A model generated the notes under the pieces. That model saw only the letters and a list, made by a program, of their open reading frames with translations, did no database searches and had not been told where the DNA came from. Position numbers and translations under genes: made by a program. DNA of 64,000 nt from Geomonas sp. Red32 (GTDB lineage Bacteria > Desulfobacterota > Desulfuromonadia > Geobacterales > Geobacteraceae), in the NCBI RefSeq assembly GCF_023652955.1, contig NZ_JAKLOY010000001.1:1054001-1118000 (forward strand). The letters are read 5' to 3'. Positions within the stretch are counted from its first letter, which is position 1, and each line of letters starts with the position of its first letter. Below, one piece after another: positions 25,430 through 33,445 of this stretch.

Positions 25430-26452
25430 CTAGAATCTGGTCGCCAGGCTGGCGTGGAAGGAGATGTCCGGCGCACGGTCGACGGTTATGTCCTCGGAGA
25501 CGCCGAGGTCGAGCGAGGTCCGGCCAGTGAAGGCGATGGTTCCCCCCATGATGAGGATGGCGGATACCGCGTTGAGCTCGACCAGGTCGCTGTCCTTGTA
25601 GAAAGGGGAGTGCGACGAGAGCTGCAGCTTGAAGGCGATCGAGTCCCAGGGGCTCCATCCCGCCCCGATGCTCCCGAAGCCGGCGAAGTTACGCTGCTGA
25701 TCGGCCAGCACGCTCCCCCGGGTCATCGCCATTGCGCCAAGAGCTCCGAAGAAGGCGCCGGTACCGGCGCTGCCGAGATCGAAGTCGTGATCGGCGGTTA
25801 CCCAGAGGGCGAAGTCGGTGCTCCCGCTGCCGGAAAGATCGCCCGGATCCCCGGTGGGAACCTTGAGCTCCCCCCGCAGCGCAACGGCGTTGGCGGCATC
25901 ACGGTAAAGCTGCGTCGCCGCGGCGAGCCGAAGATCGCCCAGCCCGGCGTGGGAGCCGGTGAAGAGGAGCTTGGCGGCGCCGTCCTTTTCGTACTGGTAC
26001 AACAGCCGGTTTCTCGGGTAGGCCGATCGGGTCCCGTTGGGGAGATTGAAAAAATGGTGCCATCCCTCAAGGAACCCGTCGAGGACGCCGCCGCTTTGGT
26101 AGACGCCGGGCAGCTCCAGTCCCGCTTCCCACCGGCCGGTGAGGCCGCGGTAGCAGGAGAGGGTCCCGCGCACCGCTTCCCCGTCCAGCATGATGCTCTC
26201 GCGCTGGGTGGCATCGTGGGCGAAGTCGTTGGACCAGTCGACCGCGAACCGGCACTCGGTTTCCCGGGGGCGGAGGAGCTTGGCACGTCCGGGGGCCGGA
26301 AGCCCGAAGATCTGCACGAGCGGACTCTGGTCGAAGGTCGCAAAGGGAGTGATCTCGGCGGCAACGGCAGGAGCCGGCATGACACAGAGGAGTATGAGAG
26401 TGAGCGTTATGAGCAGAAGGCAAAGCTGTGCGGGGCGGTTCATAGTGGTCAT
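25430..26452 (-). CDS. DUF3187 family outer-membrane-type protein
   Basis: About 340 residues; the start is uncertain (ATG at 26452 or 26443). A signal peptide (LCLLLITLTLILLCVMPAPAVAA) is followed by a beta-rich chain: FATFDQSPLVQIFGLP, RWEAGLELPGVYQSGGVLDG, FHASLATRF. The final Phe and alternating hydrophobic strands fit an outer-membrane barrel. DUF3187 has no known function. Upstream partner of YitT. Confidence 0.8.
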   Translation of the reverse strand: MTTMNRPAQLCLLLITLTLILLCVMPAPAVAAEITPFATFDQSPLVQIFGLPAPGRAKLLRPRETECRFAVDWSNDFAHDATQRESIMLDGEAVRGTLSCYRGLTGRWEAGLELPGVYQSGGVLDGFLEGWHHFFNLPNGTRSAYPRNRLLYQYEKDGAAKLLFTGSHAGLGDLRLAAATQLYRDAANAVALRGELKVPTGDPGDLSGSGSTDFALWVTADHDFDLGSAGTGAFFGALGAMAMTRGSVLADQQRNFAGFGSIGAGWSPWDSIAFKLQLSSHSPFYKDSDLVELNAVSAILIMGGTIAFTGRTSLDLGVSEDITVDRAPDISFHASLATRF

Positions 26453-26575
26453 GTGGCACAAGGTCGCTGTTGTAAGGGGAATGAAATAGAGCCGGGGGGG
26501 CGGCAGTCAGGAAATTATGCCGTCGCAGAGTCACAATGACAAGGGGATGGGGCAATTTAGCGGCTGGATGCGGCA

Positions 26576-26645
26576 AAATCCCCCCTGTCCCCCCTTTGAC
26601 AAGGGGGGGACGTTGGTTCCGCCGTTGTTAAAGGGGGCCCCTGGT
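26576..26645. repeat. Family B dispersed repeat
   Basis: ATCCCCCCTGTCCCCCC, a short loop and CAAGGGGGGAC, followed by a degenerate half copy (GTTAAAGGGGGCCCC). It lies between the Roadblock gene terminus and the DUF3187 promoter region. Confidence 0.7.
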
Positions 26646-26692
26646 TTCTGCGGCTTAACAGTAAGCCCTAAAAAAGGGGGCGTGGGGACGGG

Positions 26693-27481
26693 TTAGATCA
26701 TTTCCCAGCCGAGAAGACCGCCGCCGATGTCGAGCTCCGCAACGACGGTATCGCCGGCCTTGGCGCCGATCGCCTCGATCGCGCCGAGAGTGAGAATCGC
26801 TTTCCCGTCATAGAGGTGGTCGCTGTCGCTGGCGATGATGGTGACCGGAAACTTCTTGCTGACCTTGGTGGTCATGTTGGTGAGCTTCACCTTCTTGAAC
26901 GAGCCGGTCTTGAAATGGTCGCTCAGCTGGACTGCGGTGGAGCGGTTGATCGCCACCGACGCGAGCATGCTGGCCCAGTAGGTGCTGGCGGTTTTCTCCT
27001 GCACGAGTACGGAGAGCCCGAGACCCTTTCCCATCGCCGGAAGGGTGACCGGTGCCTGCGGCTGGTAAACCGGGGCGGCAGCCGGGGCCGCCATGGGGGC
27101 TGCCTGCGGAATTGCCTGCGGAGCCGCGGCGGCGCTCTCGCGGGCGGCCACCAGCCGGTCCAGCCGCTTGGCCGCTACGTTCAGCGACATGGTCAGCAGG
27201 GAAAGGTTGATATCCTTCTGGCAGAGAAGGAGCAGGTACGACTTGGCGAGAGCCTTCACCAGGACCCGGACATCGTTGAAGCGGAGATCAAGGAACTCGA
27301 GGCCGCCGGTGGAATGCTCCATGGCCAGCGCGCAGTCGGTAATGGAGAGGGCCGCCTCCTCGAGCATGGGGAGATCGTACAATGGAGGAAAGGCCTGCTC
27401 GCTCACCTTGCCGTCTTCGCCGCAGACGAAACACCCCATCACCCCGGGGACACTGTTAATTTGTTGCATGACCGCCAACAT
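26693..27481 (-). CDS. Roadblock/LC7-like domain protein
   Basis: 262 residues with GGGAGGGAACGGCT before the ATG. The first ~115 residues look like a Roadblock/LC7 domain (MQQINSVPGVMGCFVCGEDGKV ... LEFLDLRFNDVRVLVKAL). A Pro/Ala linker (~125-150) leads to a ~110-residue alpha/beta domain I do not recognise (LSVLVQEKTASTYWASMLASV; VTIIASDSDHLYDGKAILTL). Roadblock proteins commonly regulate small Ras-like GTPases. The gene is 17 bases downstream of another Roadblock-type gene. Confidence 0.7.
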   Translation of the reverse strand: MLAVMQQINSVPGVMGCFVCGEDGKVSEQAFPPLYDLPMLEEAALSITDCALAMEHSTGGLEFLDLRFNDVRVLVKALAKSYLLLLCQKDINLSLLTMSLNVAAKRLDRLVAARESAAAAPQAIPQAAPMAAPAAAPVYQPQAPVTLPAMGKGLGLSVLVQEKTASTYWASMLASVAINRSTAVQLSDHFKTGSFKKVKLTNMTTKVSKKFPVTIIASDSDHLYDGKAILTLGAIEAIGAKAGDTVVAELDIGGGLLGWEMI

Positions 27482-27498
27482 AGCCGTTCCCTCCCGAG

Positions 27499-28221
27499 TT
27501 ACTTCTTACTACCGAACATCTTGCGGATGTCGTTCTCGACGCTGACCGCGGAACTCCCCTTTTCGACCGCCACCCCGAGGTAGCTGCTCTTGGAGTCGAA
27601 GAGGAGCAGGTGCTTGCCGTTACCGTGGGCGACCGCCGATTTGACCTCTCCCAGGGCGAGCGCGCCTCCGATGGTGTTCCCGATCATGGCGAGGAAGGTG
27701 GTCTCGGCAGCCAATGTCTCACCGTCGAAGCTGGTGTCGTCGATCGAGGTGCCGTCTTTGCCGACCAGGATGGCGTATTCGACCCCGGAAATGGTGCTTA
27801 CCGCCCCTGCCACGCTCTGCCTGGCCTTTTCAACCGGAGCAGCGGCCTTCACCGGGGCCGGCGCTTCCTTGGGCACCTTGTTATCCTCGTCCATCAGTCG
27901 CATTGCCTCCAACAGTAAATGGTTGAGGGTGGCCTTGATGGTATAGGCGGTGGTGGTCACCTTGGGCTGGAGATGGAACTTTCCGCCGGGCCAGCGGATG
28001 ATCTGGTAAAACGCCTGCTCGCCCGAAATGTCCCCCTGTTCGGCGTGGATGACCTCCCCGTCCCTGAAAAAGATGCTCCCCGCACGGACACCGTACTCGA
28101 GCGTCATACACCCGGTGAAACGGTTATGGCCGTTCATCTGGATGACATCGGCGAGGGTGACGCCGGTCATTGCCCCGACAAAGCCGTCCGCATGATCCTG
28201 TAAGCGATCTTCGGCTGTCAT
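27499..28221 (-). CDS. DUF4388 plus Roadblock-type protein
   Basis: 240 residues from the ATG at 28221 (MTAEDR) with GGAGG 6 bases upstream. The N terminus (~20-120) matches DUF4388: TLADVIQMNGHNRFTGCMTLEY, GSIFFRDGEVIHAEQGDISGEQAFYQII. Residues ~145-240 form a Roadblock-like domain (VAGAVSTISGVEYAILVGKDGTSIDD). This combination is common in deltaproteobacterial regulators of Ras-like GTPases and motility. It heads an operon with 26693-27481 and has a strong sigma70-type promoter. Confidence 0.78.
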   Translation of the reverse strand: MTAEDRLQDHADGFVGAMTGVTLADVIQMNGHNRFTGCMTLEYGVRAGSIFFRDGEVIHAEQGDISGEQAFYQIIRWPGGKFHLQPKVTTTAYTIKATLNHLLLEAMRLMDEDNKVPKEAPAPVKAAAPVEKARQSVAGAVSTISGVEYAILVGKDGTSIDDTSFDGETLAAETTFLAMIGNTIGGALALGEVKSAVAHGNGKHLLLFDSKSSYLGVAVEKGSSAVSVENDIRKMFGSKK

Positions 28222-28285
28222 AACATCCTCCATTTTGAAAGCATTCCGCCGCAGTGACCTAAGGGGGTGGCGGAACCGGGACAAA

Positions 28286-28313
28286 ATTATAACGCAGTTA
28301 TACTAAGTGTCAA
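28286..28313 (-). promoter_or_regulatory. Consensus sigma70 promoter of the Roadblock operon
   Basis: On the minus strand TTGACA (28313-28308), a 16-base spacer and TATAAT (28291-28286), both perfect hexamers, ~65 bases upstream of the start codon at 28221. Confidence 0.75.
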
Positions 28314-28438
28314 CAGTAGACTGATTGGAAGGAGCGATTTCAGGATCGGCCTTTTATTTATTGGCGTGTTACGTGCGTTTTATTTTGGCGGTATTGTTTT
28401 GAGAAAAAGGGGGGCTTGGTGTGAGGAGGGTGGATTAG

Positions 28439-28534
28439 TCACATGCTCTCAGTGGTGAAGAGCAGGTCCTTACAGAACGTGCTCTTGCCACTGGCGGGAA
28501 TCCCAATCAAGATCACTGCGGCCGGTTTTTTCAT
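28439..28534 (-). pseudogene. N-terminal remnant of a P-loop kinase-like gene
   Basis: A 31-codon frame starts MKKPAAVILIGIPASGKSTF, a textbook Walker A opening of the AAA_33/polynucleotide-kinase-like group, then stops after TTESM. Intact relatives run to ~150 residues or more, and no continuation is visible in other frames. This is probably a truncated gene. The surrounding 28222-28853 region holds no other convincing CDS; a 60-codon plus frame at 28665-28847 is noted but unsupported. Confidence 0.6.
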
Positions 28535-28853
28535 GTTTTGTCATATTAGGCATTTCCCGCTGCACGCAAGCCATCCCAACCGCCGACGCCGCCGGCGGAG
28601 AATATTCCCCACGTCGGGTGAGGAGGACGTTTTGGTGAGATAATCCGGCTCCAGGAGCGGGAGGATGGCACGATGGATTTCCTCGGGCCGCTCGCCTTCT
28701 TCCCGCGGCGCGGTGGTCCTGGCGGCGCTTTTGGAGAAAATCTGCGGAGAAGAGGCTGCGGTGCGTGGGATATTCGACAACTTACGTGCCGCCCGCCGCG
28801 AGGTCATGGTAATGCATCTAATGAAAACGCGGACTTATGGCGAATGAAACGAT

Positions 28854-28870
28854 CTGGCACGCAGCTGGCA
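28854..28870 (+). promoter_or_regulatory. Sigma54-like promoter
   Basis: CTGGCACGCAGCTGGCA has a perfect TGGCACG -24 block, a correct 4-base spacer and TGGCA in place of TTGCA at -12. It lies about 55 bases upstream of the ATG at 28925. Confidence 0.55.
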
Positions 28871-28924
28871 ATAAGGGTAGGCAACGGGCAAAACGTCCGA
28901 ATCCATCTTTGAAGGAGAAACGAC

Positions 28925-29242
28925 ATGAATAAGGCATTGATTGCAGCGGTAGCTCTGGCGGTTGGGGTTCTTTCGGTGGGAGCGGTAAGCGCATCGGCGG
29001 CAAATTCCTGCTGCGATACCGGCAACTGCCCCCAGGCCACCGCTGCCCCGCAATTTAACAAGGATACGGCCAACCTGAGGAGCGAACTGAAAGCCAAGGA
29101 TCTGGAGCTGCGCGGCCTCTACGCCCAGGACACGGTCGACCCGCACCAGGTGAGCGCCCTCGAAGGGCAGATCAAGGAGCTGAAAGGCCAGATCAGGCAG
29201 GCCGCCGGAAAGTACAACATGCCGAGCTGCTGCCAGGGGTAA
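28925..29242 (+). CDS. Spy/CpxP-like periplasmic protein, Cys at both ends
   Basis: 105 residues with AAGGAGAAACGAC before the ATG. A signal peptide ending AVSASAA precedes CCDTGNC, then a helical hairpin (LRSELKAKDLELRGLYAQ ... VSALEGQIKELKGQIRQAA) like the heavy-metal-resistance/Spy fold, ending PSCCQG. Such proteins act as periplasmic chaperones or metal sensors. The paired CC motifs at both ends suggest metal binding or disulfides. A sigma54-like promoter and a downstream hairpin frame it as a monocistron. Confidence 0.75.
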   Translation: MNKALIAAVALAVGVLSVGAVSASAANSCCDTGNCPQATAAPQFNKDTANLRSELKAKDLELRGLYAQDTVDPHQVSALEGQIKELKGQIRQAAGKYNMPSCCQG

Positions 29243-29261
29243 CCGGCGGCGCTGTGCGAGA

Positions 29262-29284
29262 GGGAGGGCCCCACGAGCCCTCCC
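29262..29284. terminator. Stem-loop between convergent genes
   Basis: GGGAGGGC (29262-29269) and GCCCTCCC (29277-29284) pair perfectly. There is no T run. Confidence 0.5.
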
Positions 29285-29365
29285 TGAGCCACGCCTCCTC
29301 TATCTGTTGAAATCCTGCCGTCTCTCACCCAGCTTGAAAACTCCCCGTTTCAAACAACCGGCCGT

Positions 29366-30154
29366 CTAGAAACAGGCGCGAACGACGCCGCCATCGACCC
29401 GCAACGCCGCGCCGTTGGTGGCGGCGGATAGCGGGCTGCTCAGGAAGGCGACCAGCGGCGCGACCTCGTCGGGGGTGGCGAAGCGCTTCAGGAGCGAAGT
29501 CGGGCGGACGGTCCGGAAGAACTCCTGCTCGAACTCGGCCAGCGGTTTCCCGGCGCTGACGCTGGAAACGAATTCCTCCACCCCGGCGGAAAGGGTCGGG
29601 CCGGGGAGGACTGCGTTGGAGGTGACCCCGGTCCCGGCCAATCCCTCGGCGATCCCGCGCGAGACCGCCAGCATCGCGGTCTTGGTCATCCCGTAATGCA
29701 CCATTTCCACCGGGATCTGGATGCCGCTTTCGCTGCTGATAAAGATGATCCGCCCCCAGTTGCGCTCTTTCATCCCCGGCAGGTAGTGGCGGGAGAGGCG
29801 CACGGCGCTCAACACGTTCACCTGGAAGATGTGCATCCATTCCTCATCGGTGATCTCTTCGAACGGCTTCGCCTCGTAGATGCCGAGGTTGTTGACCAGG
29901 ATGTCGACCCCGCCGAACCGGCGGACCAGGTCGTTGGCGGCCGCGGCGGTGGCCAGGTCCCCGGCGAAACCTTCCAGCCGCGCCTGCGGAAAGAGCTCCC
30001 TTATTCCACGGATGGCGGCGCTTACCGACTCCTCTTGTCTTCCGTTCACGATGACGCGGCTCCCTTCGGCAGCCAGCGCTTTTGCTATCGAAAAGCCGAT
30101 CCCCTTGGTGGAACCGGTAACCAGCGCGAGTTTCCCCTCTAGTTGCAGATCCAT
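29366..30154 (-). CDS. SDR family oxidoreductase
   Basis: 262 residues with GGGAGGATC before the ATG. Classical short-chain dehydrogenase features: the cofactor motif TGSTKGIG at ~13-20, NNLGIY (NNxG), a catalytic Ser in FISSESG and YGMTK (Tyr-x3-Lys). The N-R-x after the second strand (VNGRQEE) favours NADP(H). It uses a 3-oxoacyl reductase-like fold; the substrate is unknown. Monocistronic. Confidence 0.9.
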   Translation of the reverse strand: MDLQLEGKLALVTGSTKGIGFSIAKALAAEGSRVIVNGRQEESVSAAIRGIRELFPQARLEGFAGDLATAAAANDLVRRFGGVDILVNNLGIYEAKPFEEITDEEWMHIFQVNVLSAVRLSRHYLPGMKERNWGRIIFISSESGIQIPVEMVHYGMTKTAMLAVSRGIAEGLAGTGVTSNAVLPGPTLSAGVEEFVSSVSAGKPLAEFEQEFFRTVRPTSLLKRFATPDEVAPLVAFLSSPLSAATNGAALRVDGGVVRACF

Positions 30155-30300
30155 ATCTTGATCCTCCCGATCGTTTGAGATGTTGCTGGTTTAGATTGTG
30201 GACGCAAAAACAATGTTGGCAAGGCGGCTCTCAGCGAAGGCGCGAGTAAAGCCTGTCCTTTGAGCTAACGGTGTGCTAAAACTCCTGCAGAAATGCGGCT

Positions 30301-30792
30301 ATGAGAGAGTTGACGGGAGGAGCCATCAGGGAAACGGTCGATGACATCTGGCGTCACCTGGGACGGGCGGTCATCTGCATCACGACCAACGGCCAGGTCT
30401 CGAAGAAGGGGAGTGCGGTGCTCGGGCGCGGCTGCGCGAAGCAGGCGCAGGAGCGCTTCCCGGAACTTCCGCTTCGGCTGGGAGCGCTGCTCGCGGAAGG
30501 CGGCAACCATGTCCATCTCCTCGGAGACGGCCTGGTCAGCTTTCCGGTCGAGGAGACTCCCTGGTCGAACCCGGAGCTCCGCCTCATCCGGCAGTCGGCG
30601 GAGGAGCTGAGGGCGCTGGCCGATCTCCACGGCTGGACGGAGATCGTCGTCCCCCGGCCGGGATGCGGCGGGGGAGGGCTTAACTGGAACGACGTGCGCC
30701 CGCTCCTGGAGGACCTCTTCGACGACCGCTTCACGGTGGTGACAGCCTGCGAAGAGCGTGCGCGCCCTTGGCAGGAAGTGAATCCGGCATGA
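30301..30792 (+). CDS. Macro-domain-like protein
   Basis: 163 residues. The chain ICITTNGQVSKKGSAVLGRGCAKQA, GNHVHLL and PRPGCGGGGLNWNDVRPLLED follows the macro-domain plan: an Asn-containing early loop, a Gly-rich phosphate loop, and a final helix after NW. The fold resembles TARG1-type macrodomains that bind or cleave ADP-ribose. The ribosome site is weak. Its stop overlaps the NUDIX gene start (ATGA), so the two are translationally coupled. Confidence 0.72.
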   Translation: MRELTGGAIRETVDDIWRHLGRAVICITTNGQVSKKGSAVLGRGCAKQAQERFPELPLRLGALLAEGGNHVHLLGDGLVSFPVEETPWSNPELRLIRQSAEELRALADLHGWTEIVVPRPGCGGGGLNWNDVRPLLEDLFDDRFTVVTACEERARPWQEVNPA

Positions 30793-31196
30793 AACCGGCC
30801 GGGACTTCCATCATCTTCGTCGACGACCGGGACCGGGTGCTGCTCCTTTTGCGGGACGACCGTCCCGATATCCGCTACCCCAATCAGTGGGACATTCCGG
30901 GGGGAGGGGTGGAGCCGGGAGAGACGCCCGAAGAGACCATCGTCCGGGAGATGAGGGAGGAGATCGGGCTCGAGCTGAAAGGGGCTGAACTCTTCGAGCG
31001 GACCGAGTTTCCGGACCGGATCGAGTACACCTTCTGGAAGAGGGCGAACCTCGTCATCGAGGAGATCGACCTCATGGAGGGGCAGGAACTTCGCTGGTTC
31101 ACCCGGGAGGAGGCTGCCGCAACACCGCTTGCCTTCGGGTTCAATCCCACCATTGAGGCCTTTTTCCAAAGGCTTCCCATCCTGCACGGTGCCTGA
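30789..31196 (+). CDS. NUDIX hydrolase
   Basis: 135 residues starting at the ATG that overlaps the macro-gene stop. The complete NUDIX box reads GGGVEPGETPEETIVREMREEIGL (G-x5-E-x7-R-E-x2-E-E-x-G). NUDIX enzymes hydrolyse nucleoside diphosphates linked to another moiety, including ADP-ribose. Overlap with a macro-domain gene makes ADP-ribose or a derivative the most natural substrate guess (inference). A long rho-independent terminator follows. Confidence 0.92.
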   Translation: MKPAGTSIIFVDDRDRVLLLLRDDRPDIRYPNQWDIPGGGVEPGETPEETIVREMREEIGLELKGAELFERTEFPDRIEYTFWKRANLVIEEIDLMEGQELRWFTREEAAATPLAFGFNPTIEAFFQRLPILHGA

Positions 31197-31293
31197 TGCA
31201 GCCGCGGCCAGAAAGGGAAAGGATGCCGCCGGCGTCCCTTTGGGGGAGGGATCCGGAATAGTTTCCGGATCGTCATAAGCGAGACGTTACGAC

Positions 31294-31337
31294 AAAGGGG
31301 ACGGTCACTTCTTTACGAAGTAGCCCGTCCCCTTTTT
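31294..31337. terminator. Strong rho-independent terminator
   Basis: AAAGGGGACGG (31294-31304) pairs with CCGTCCCCTTT (31325-31335), extended inward by ACTTC/GAAGT, and is followed by further Ts. The A run on the other side makes it usable on both strands. Confidence 0.8.
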
Positions 31338-31393
31338 GTTCGTCCCTTTTCCCCCGCGGGAACGCAGGGCGTTGAAATACGGTTAGTTATTTC

Positions 31394-31699
31394 CTACTTC
31401 GTCTGTTTACCGCCCTGACCGTTTCCAGCCGGACCGTGGGTGGCGACGAGGTAGTCCAGCAGTGCCGGCACTTTGCCGCTGGGAATGTCGGCTCCGAAGC
31501 CGGACATCCGGTCGATCTGCTCCTGCCATTGGCTGCGGGAAAGATGCAGGCCATCCAACGGCCTCATATCCGTGGAGTGGCAGGGAGCGCAGATTTCCTG
31601 GTAGGCCTTGGCGCCCTCTTCCACGGTCCCGGCAGAAGCGGCGGCGGCCAATCCGGCGAGCGCGCAGGCTGCCAGCGTGCTTTTAGCGAATGGAGTCAT
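31394..31699 (-). CDS. Monoheme c-type cytochrome
   Basis: 101 residues from the ATG at 31699 (MTPFAK) with GAGGTGAAC upstream. A signal peptide (ACALAGLAAAASAGT) precedes one heme site, CAPCH, a distal MRPLDGLHLSRSQW and a Met candidate ligand in IDRMSGFGADIPSG, then a typical cytochrome c C-terminal helix (LLDYLVATHG). A small periplasmic electron carrier of about 8-9 kDa. It lies 55 bases downstream of the heme-bearing barrel gene, probably in the same transcript. Confidence 0.85.
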   Translation of the reverse strand: MTPFAKSTLAACALAGLAAAASAGTVEEGAKAYQEICAPCHSTDMRPLDGLHLSRSQWQEQIDRMSGFGADIPSGKVPALLDYLVATHGPAGNGQGGKQTK

Positions 31700-31754
31700 G
31701 TTCACCTCGTGAAGCGGGGGGAGGAGGACCTCCCCCGTAATTTCCTGCCGGCAG

Positions 31755-33215
31755 CTAGAAGCCTACCATGAATTTCGCCGAGAACCCGTCGTCCTTCAGC
31801 CCGGCGGTGCTGATCCGGTCGCTGAACTCGTGATGGCGGTACTCGCCGGCCAGCTTCATGTTGGGGGTGACCAGGTACTGGGTCCCGGCCACCACGTCCC
31901 ATTCGGTAGGCCTGGTTGCGCCGTTGTGGCCGTCGTCGTAGGTGTTGCCGCGCAGCCAGTCGTAGCGGGCGTAGGCCACCGACTTCTTGGTCGGCTGGTA
32001 GTTGAGCTGGTGGAAGCCGCCCTGCCAGACGAACTCCTTGCCGAAACCGGTCGGATCCCCTTCCCGGTTGTACATGTACTGGTTCTCGAGCCAGACCGGG
32101 ATGCCGAACGGTGCGAGGCTCAGGGTCATGTCGGGGCCGATCCTGGAATCGGAGTTCTTGGCGAGCTTGCCGGACATGATGCCCGCGGCCTGGCCGGCGT
32201 TGATGATGGAGTCGTCATAGATGTTGCCGGTGTAGAAGCCGAAGACCCCGAGGGACTGCCCGTACCAGCGCATGACGTAGCGCCCGTAGACCGCCTTGCT
32301 GACGTTGTTGTCGGCGTGGGTGTTCGAGGCGTTCATCACCCCGGCGTGGTATTCGAACCAGAAGGTCTCCTTCTTGCTGACGTCGGTGACCTCATGGCCG
32401 GGAACGACCATACCCATAATCTCGGCCTGGACCTGCGGCTCGCTCAGGCGGAAGAGCCCGTCGTCCTGGTCGCTGGTGAGGAAGGTGTCGGTCTTCTTCG
32501 GGCTGATCAGATCGAGCGGGCGGCGCTCGTAGATCAGGTACTGGTTGATGGAGAGGCGGACCTTGCCGGGGGAATAGGCCAGCGGCGGATGGGTGATACC
32601 GGCGAGCAGGCTGACGCTGTCACGGGGTACGGTTCCTTCCGGCAGGAGGTTGTTCCAGAAGAATTTGGCGACCTCGAAGGCCGGGGAGGCGGAGGCGAAC
32701 TGGATATTGCCGGTGGCGGGGTCGTTGGCAGCGGCGCGGCCGGTCGGGGTGAATTCCCAGGCCTTGGTCTCGTACATCGGGAATTCGATGAACGCGGAGA
32801 GGTGCTTGCCGACCGGCGAGGTGAGGAAGATACTGGCGTCCTCGAGGGCTATGGAAGAGCCGACCCTCGTGTTGCTGCCGCCGGTTTCCGGATACCTTTT
32901 CTCGGCCCGGTACTCGTAGCCGACACCGGTGACGATGGAGAGCGGCAGGGTGGTCGGAATGGAGATCAGGCCGTTGGAGATCTCCATGTCGGGGGAGACC
33001 GGCTTGAGGTCGTGTCCGCCGATGGCGCGGTAGCCGGAGAGCCTGAACTGGACACCGGCGCCGGTGAGCGCGCCCCAGACGGTGTGGCAGACCGAGCAGT
33101 CGATGCCGTACCTGCGCGAATAGTTGGCGACCGCCCAGGCGTCGGTCGAGACCAGCGGCAGCGACGTCGCTGCCAGGACTGCTGCCATGATTCCCATCCA
33201 AATTCTTTGCTTCAT
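31755..33215 (-). CDS. Outer-membrane-type barrel protein with one N-terminal heme site
   Basis: 486 residues from the ATG at 33215 (MKQRIW); GGAGG is upstream. A signal peptide ends TDAWA. Right after the mature N terminus comes YGIDCSVCHTVWGALTGAG, one CxxCH. The remaining ~430 residues alternate short beta strands and Gly/Asn/Asp turns (LAGEYRHHEFSDRI) and end KFMVGF, with terminal Phe, the pattern of an outer-membrane barrel. It may place a heme at the mouth of a porin and exchange electrons with the co-transcribed monoheme cytochrome (inference). Confidence 0.78.
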   Translation of the reverse strand: MKQRIWMGIMAAVLAATSLPLVSTDAWAVANYSRRYGIDCSVCHTVWGALTGAGVQFRLSGYRAIGGHDLKPVSPDMEISNGLISIPTTLPLSIVTGVGYEYRAEKRYPETGGSNTRVGSSIALEDASIFLTSPVGKHLSAFIEFPMYETKAWEFTPTGRAAANDPATGNIQFASASPAFEVAKFFWNNLLPEGTVPRDSVSLLAGITHPPLAYSPGKVRLSINQYLIYERRPLDLISPKKTDTFLTSDQDDGLFRLSEPQVQAEIMGMVVPGHEVTDVSKKETFWFEYHAGVMNASNTHADNNVSKAVYGRYVMRWYGQSLGVFGFYTGNIYDDSIINAGQAAGIMSGKLAKNSDSRIGPDMTLSLAPFGIPVWLENQYMYNREGDPTGFGKEFVWQGGFHQLNYQPTKKSVAYARYDWLRGNTYDDGHNGATRPTEWDVVAGTQYLVTPNMKLAGEYRHHEFSDRISTAGLKDDGFSAKFMVGF

Positions 33216-33272
33216 GATGCCTCCGGACGTTTTTGTGCAATAGAAGACCAATGCACAGCATTAAATCTGCCT

Positions 33273-33330
33273 AATACTCTGGGTGAAATGAAGGAGCTGA
33301 AGTAGGCGAGTATCTGGAGGGGAATAGTAC
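33273..33330 (-). promoter_or_regulatory. GAGTAT inverted-repeat element upstream of the heme barrel gene
   Basis: ATACTC (33274-33279) and GAGTAT (33308-33313, within GCGAGTAT) lie ~58 bases upstream of the start codon. The paired octamers AATACTCT and GCGAGTAT start 33 bases apart here and 31 apart upstream of the heptaheme gene. Confidence 0.5.
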
Positions 33331-33445
33331 GAAGCAATGAGAATTGGAACAATGGAAAAGGTTTTCACAGAATGGCACGAAGATGTGAAGTATTCTTCAC
33401 ATCTTCCGTGGGGAGGGGAGTTTGCCGCCGGTCTGGCGGCAATCT

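Noticed and set aside
24848-26539. 563-codon plus-strand frame across YitT and DUF3187
   Set aside because: It spans two well-supported minus-strand genes and has shadow composition.
28665-28847. 60-codon plus frame with a helical look
   Set aside because: The ribosome site abuts the start codon, no family is recognised, and an equally long minus frame overlaps it; insufficient support.
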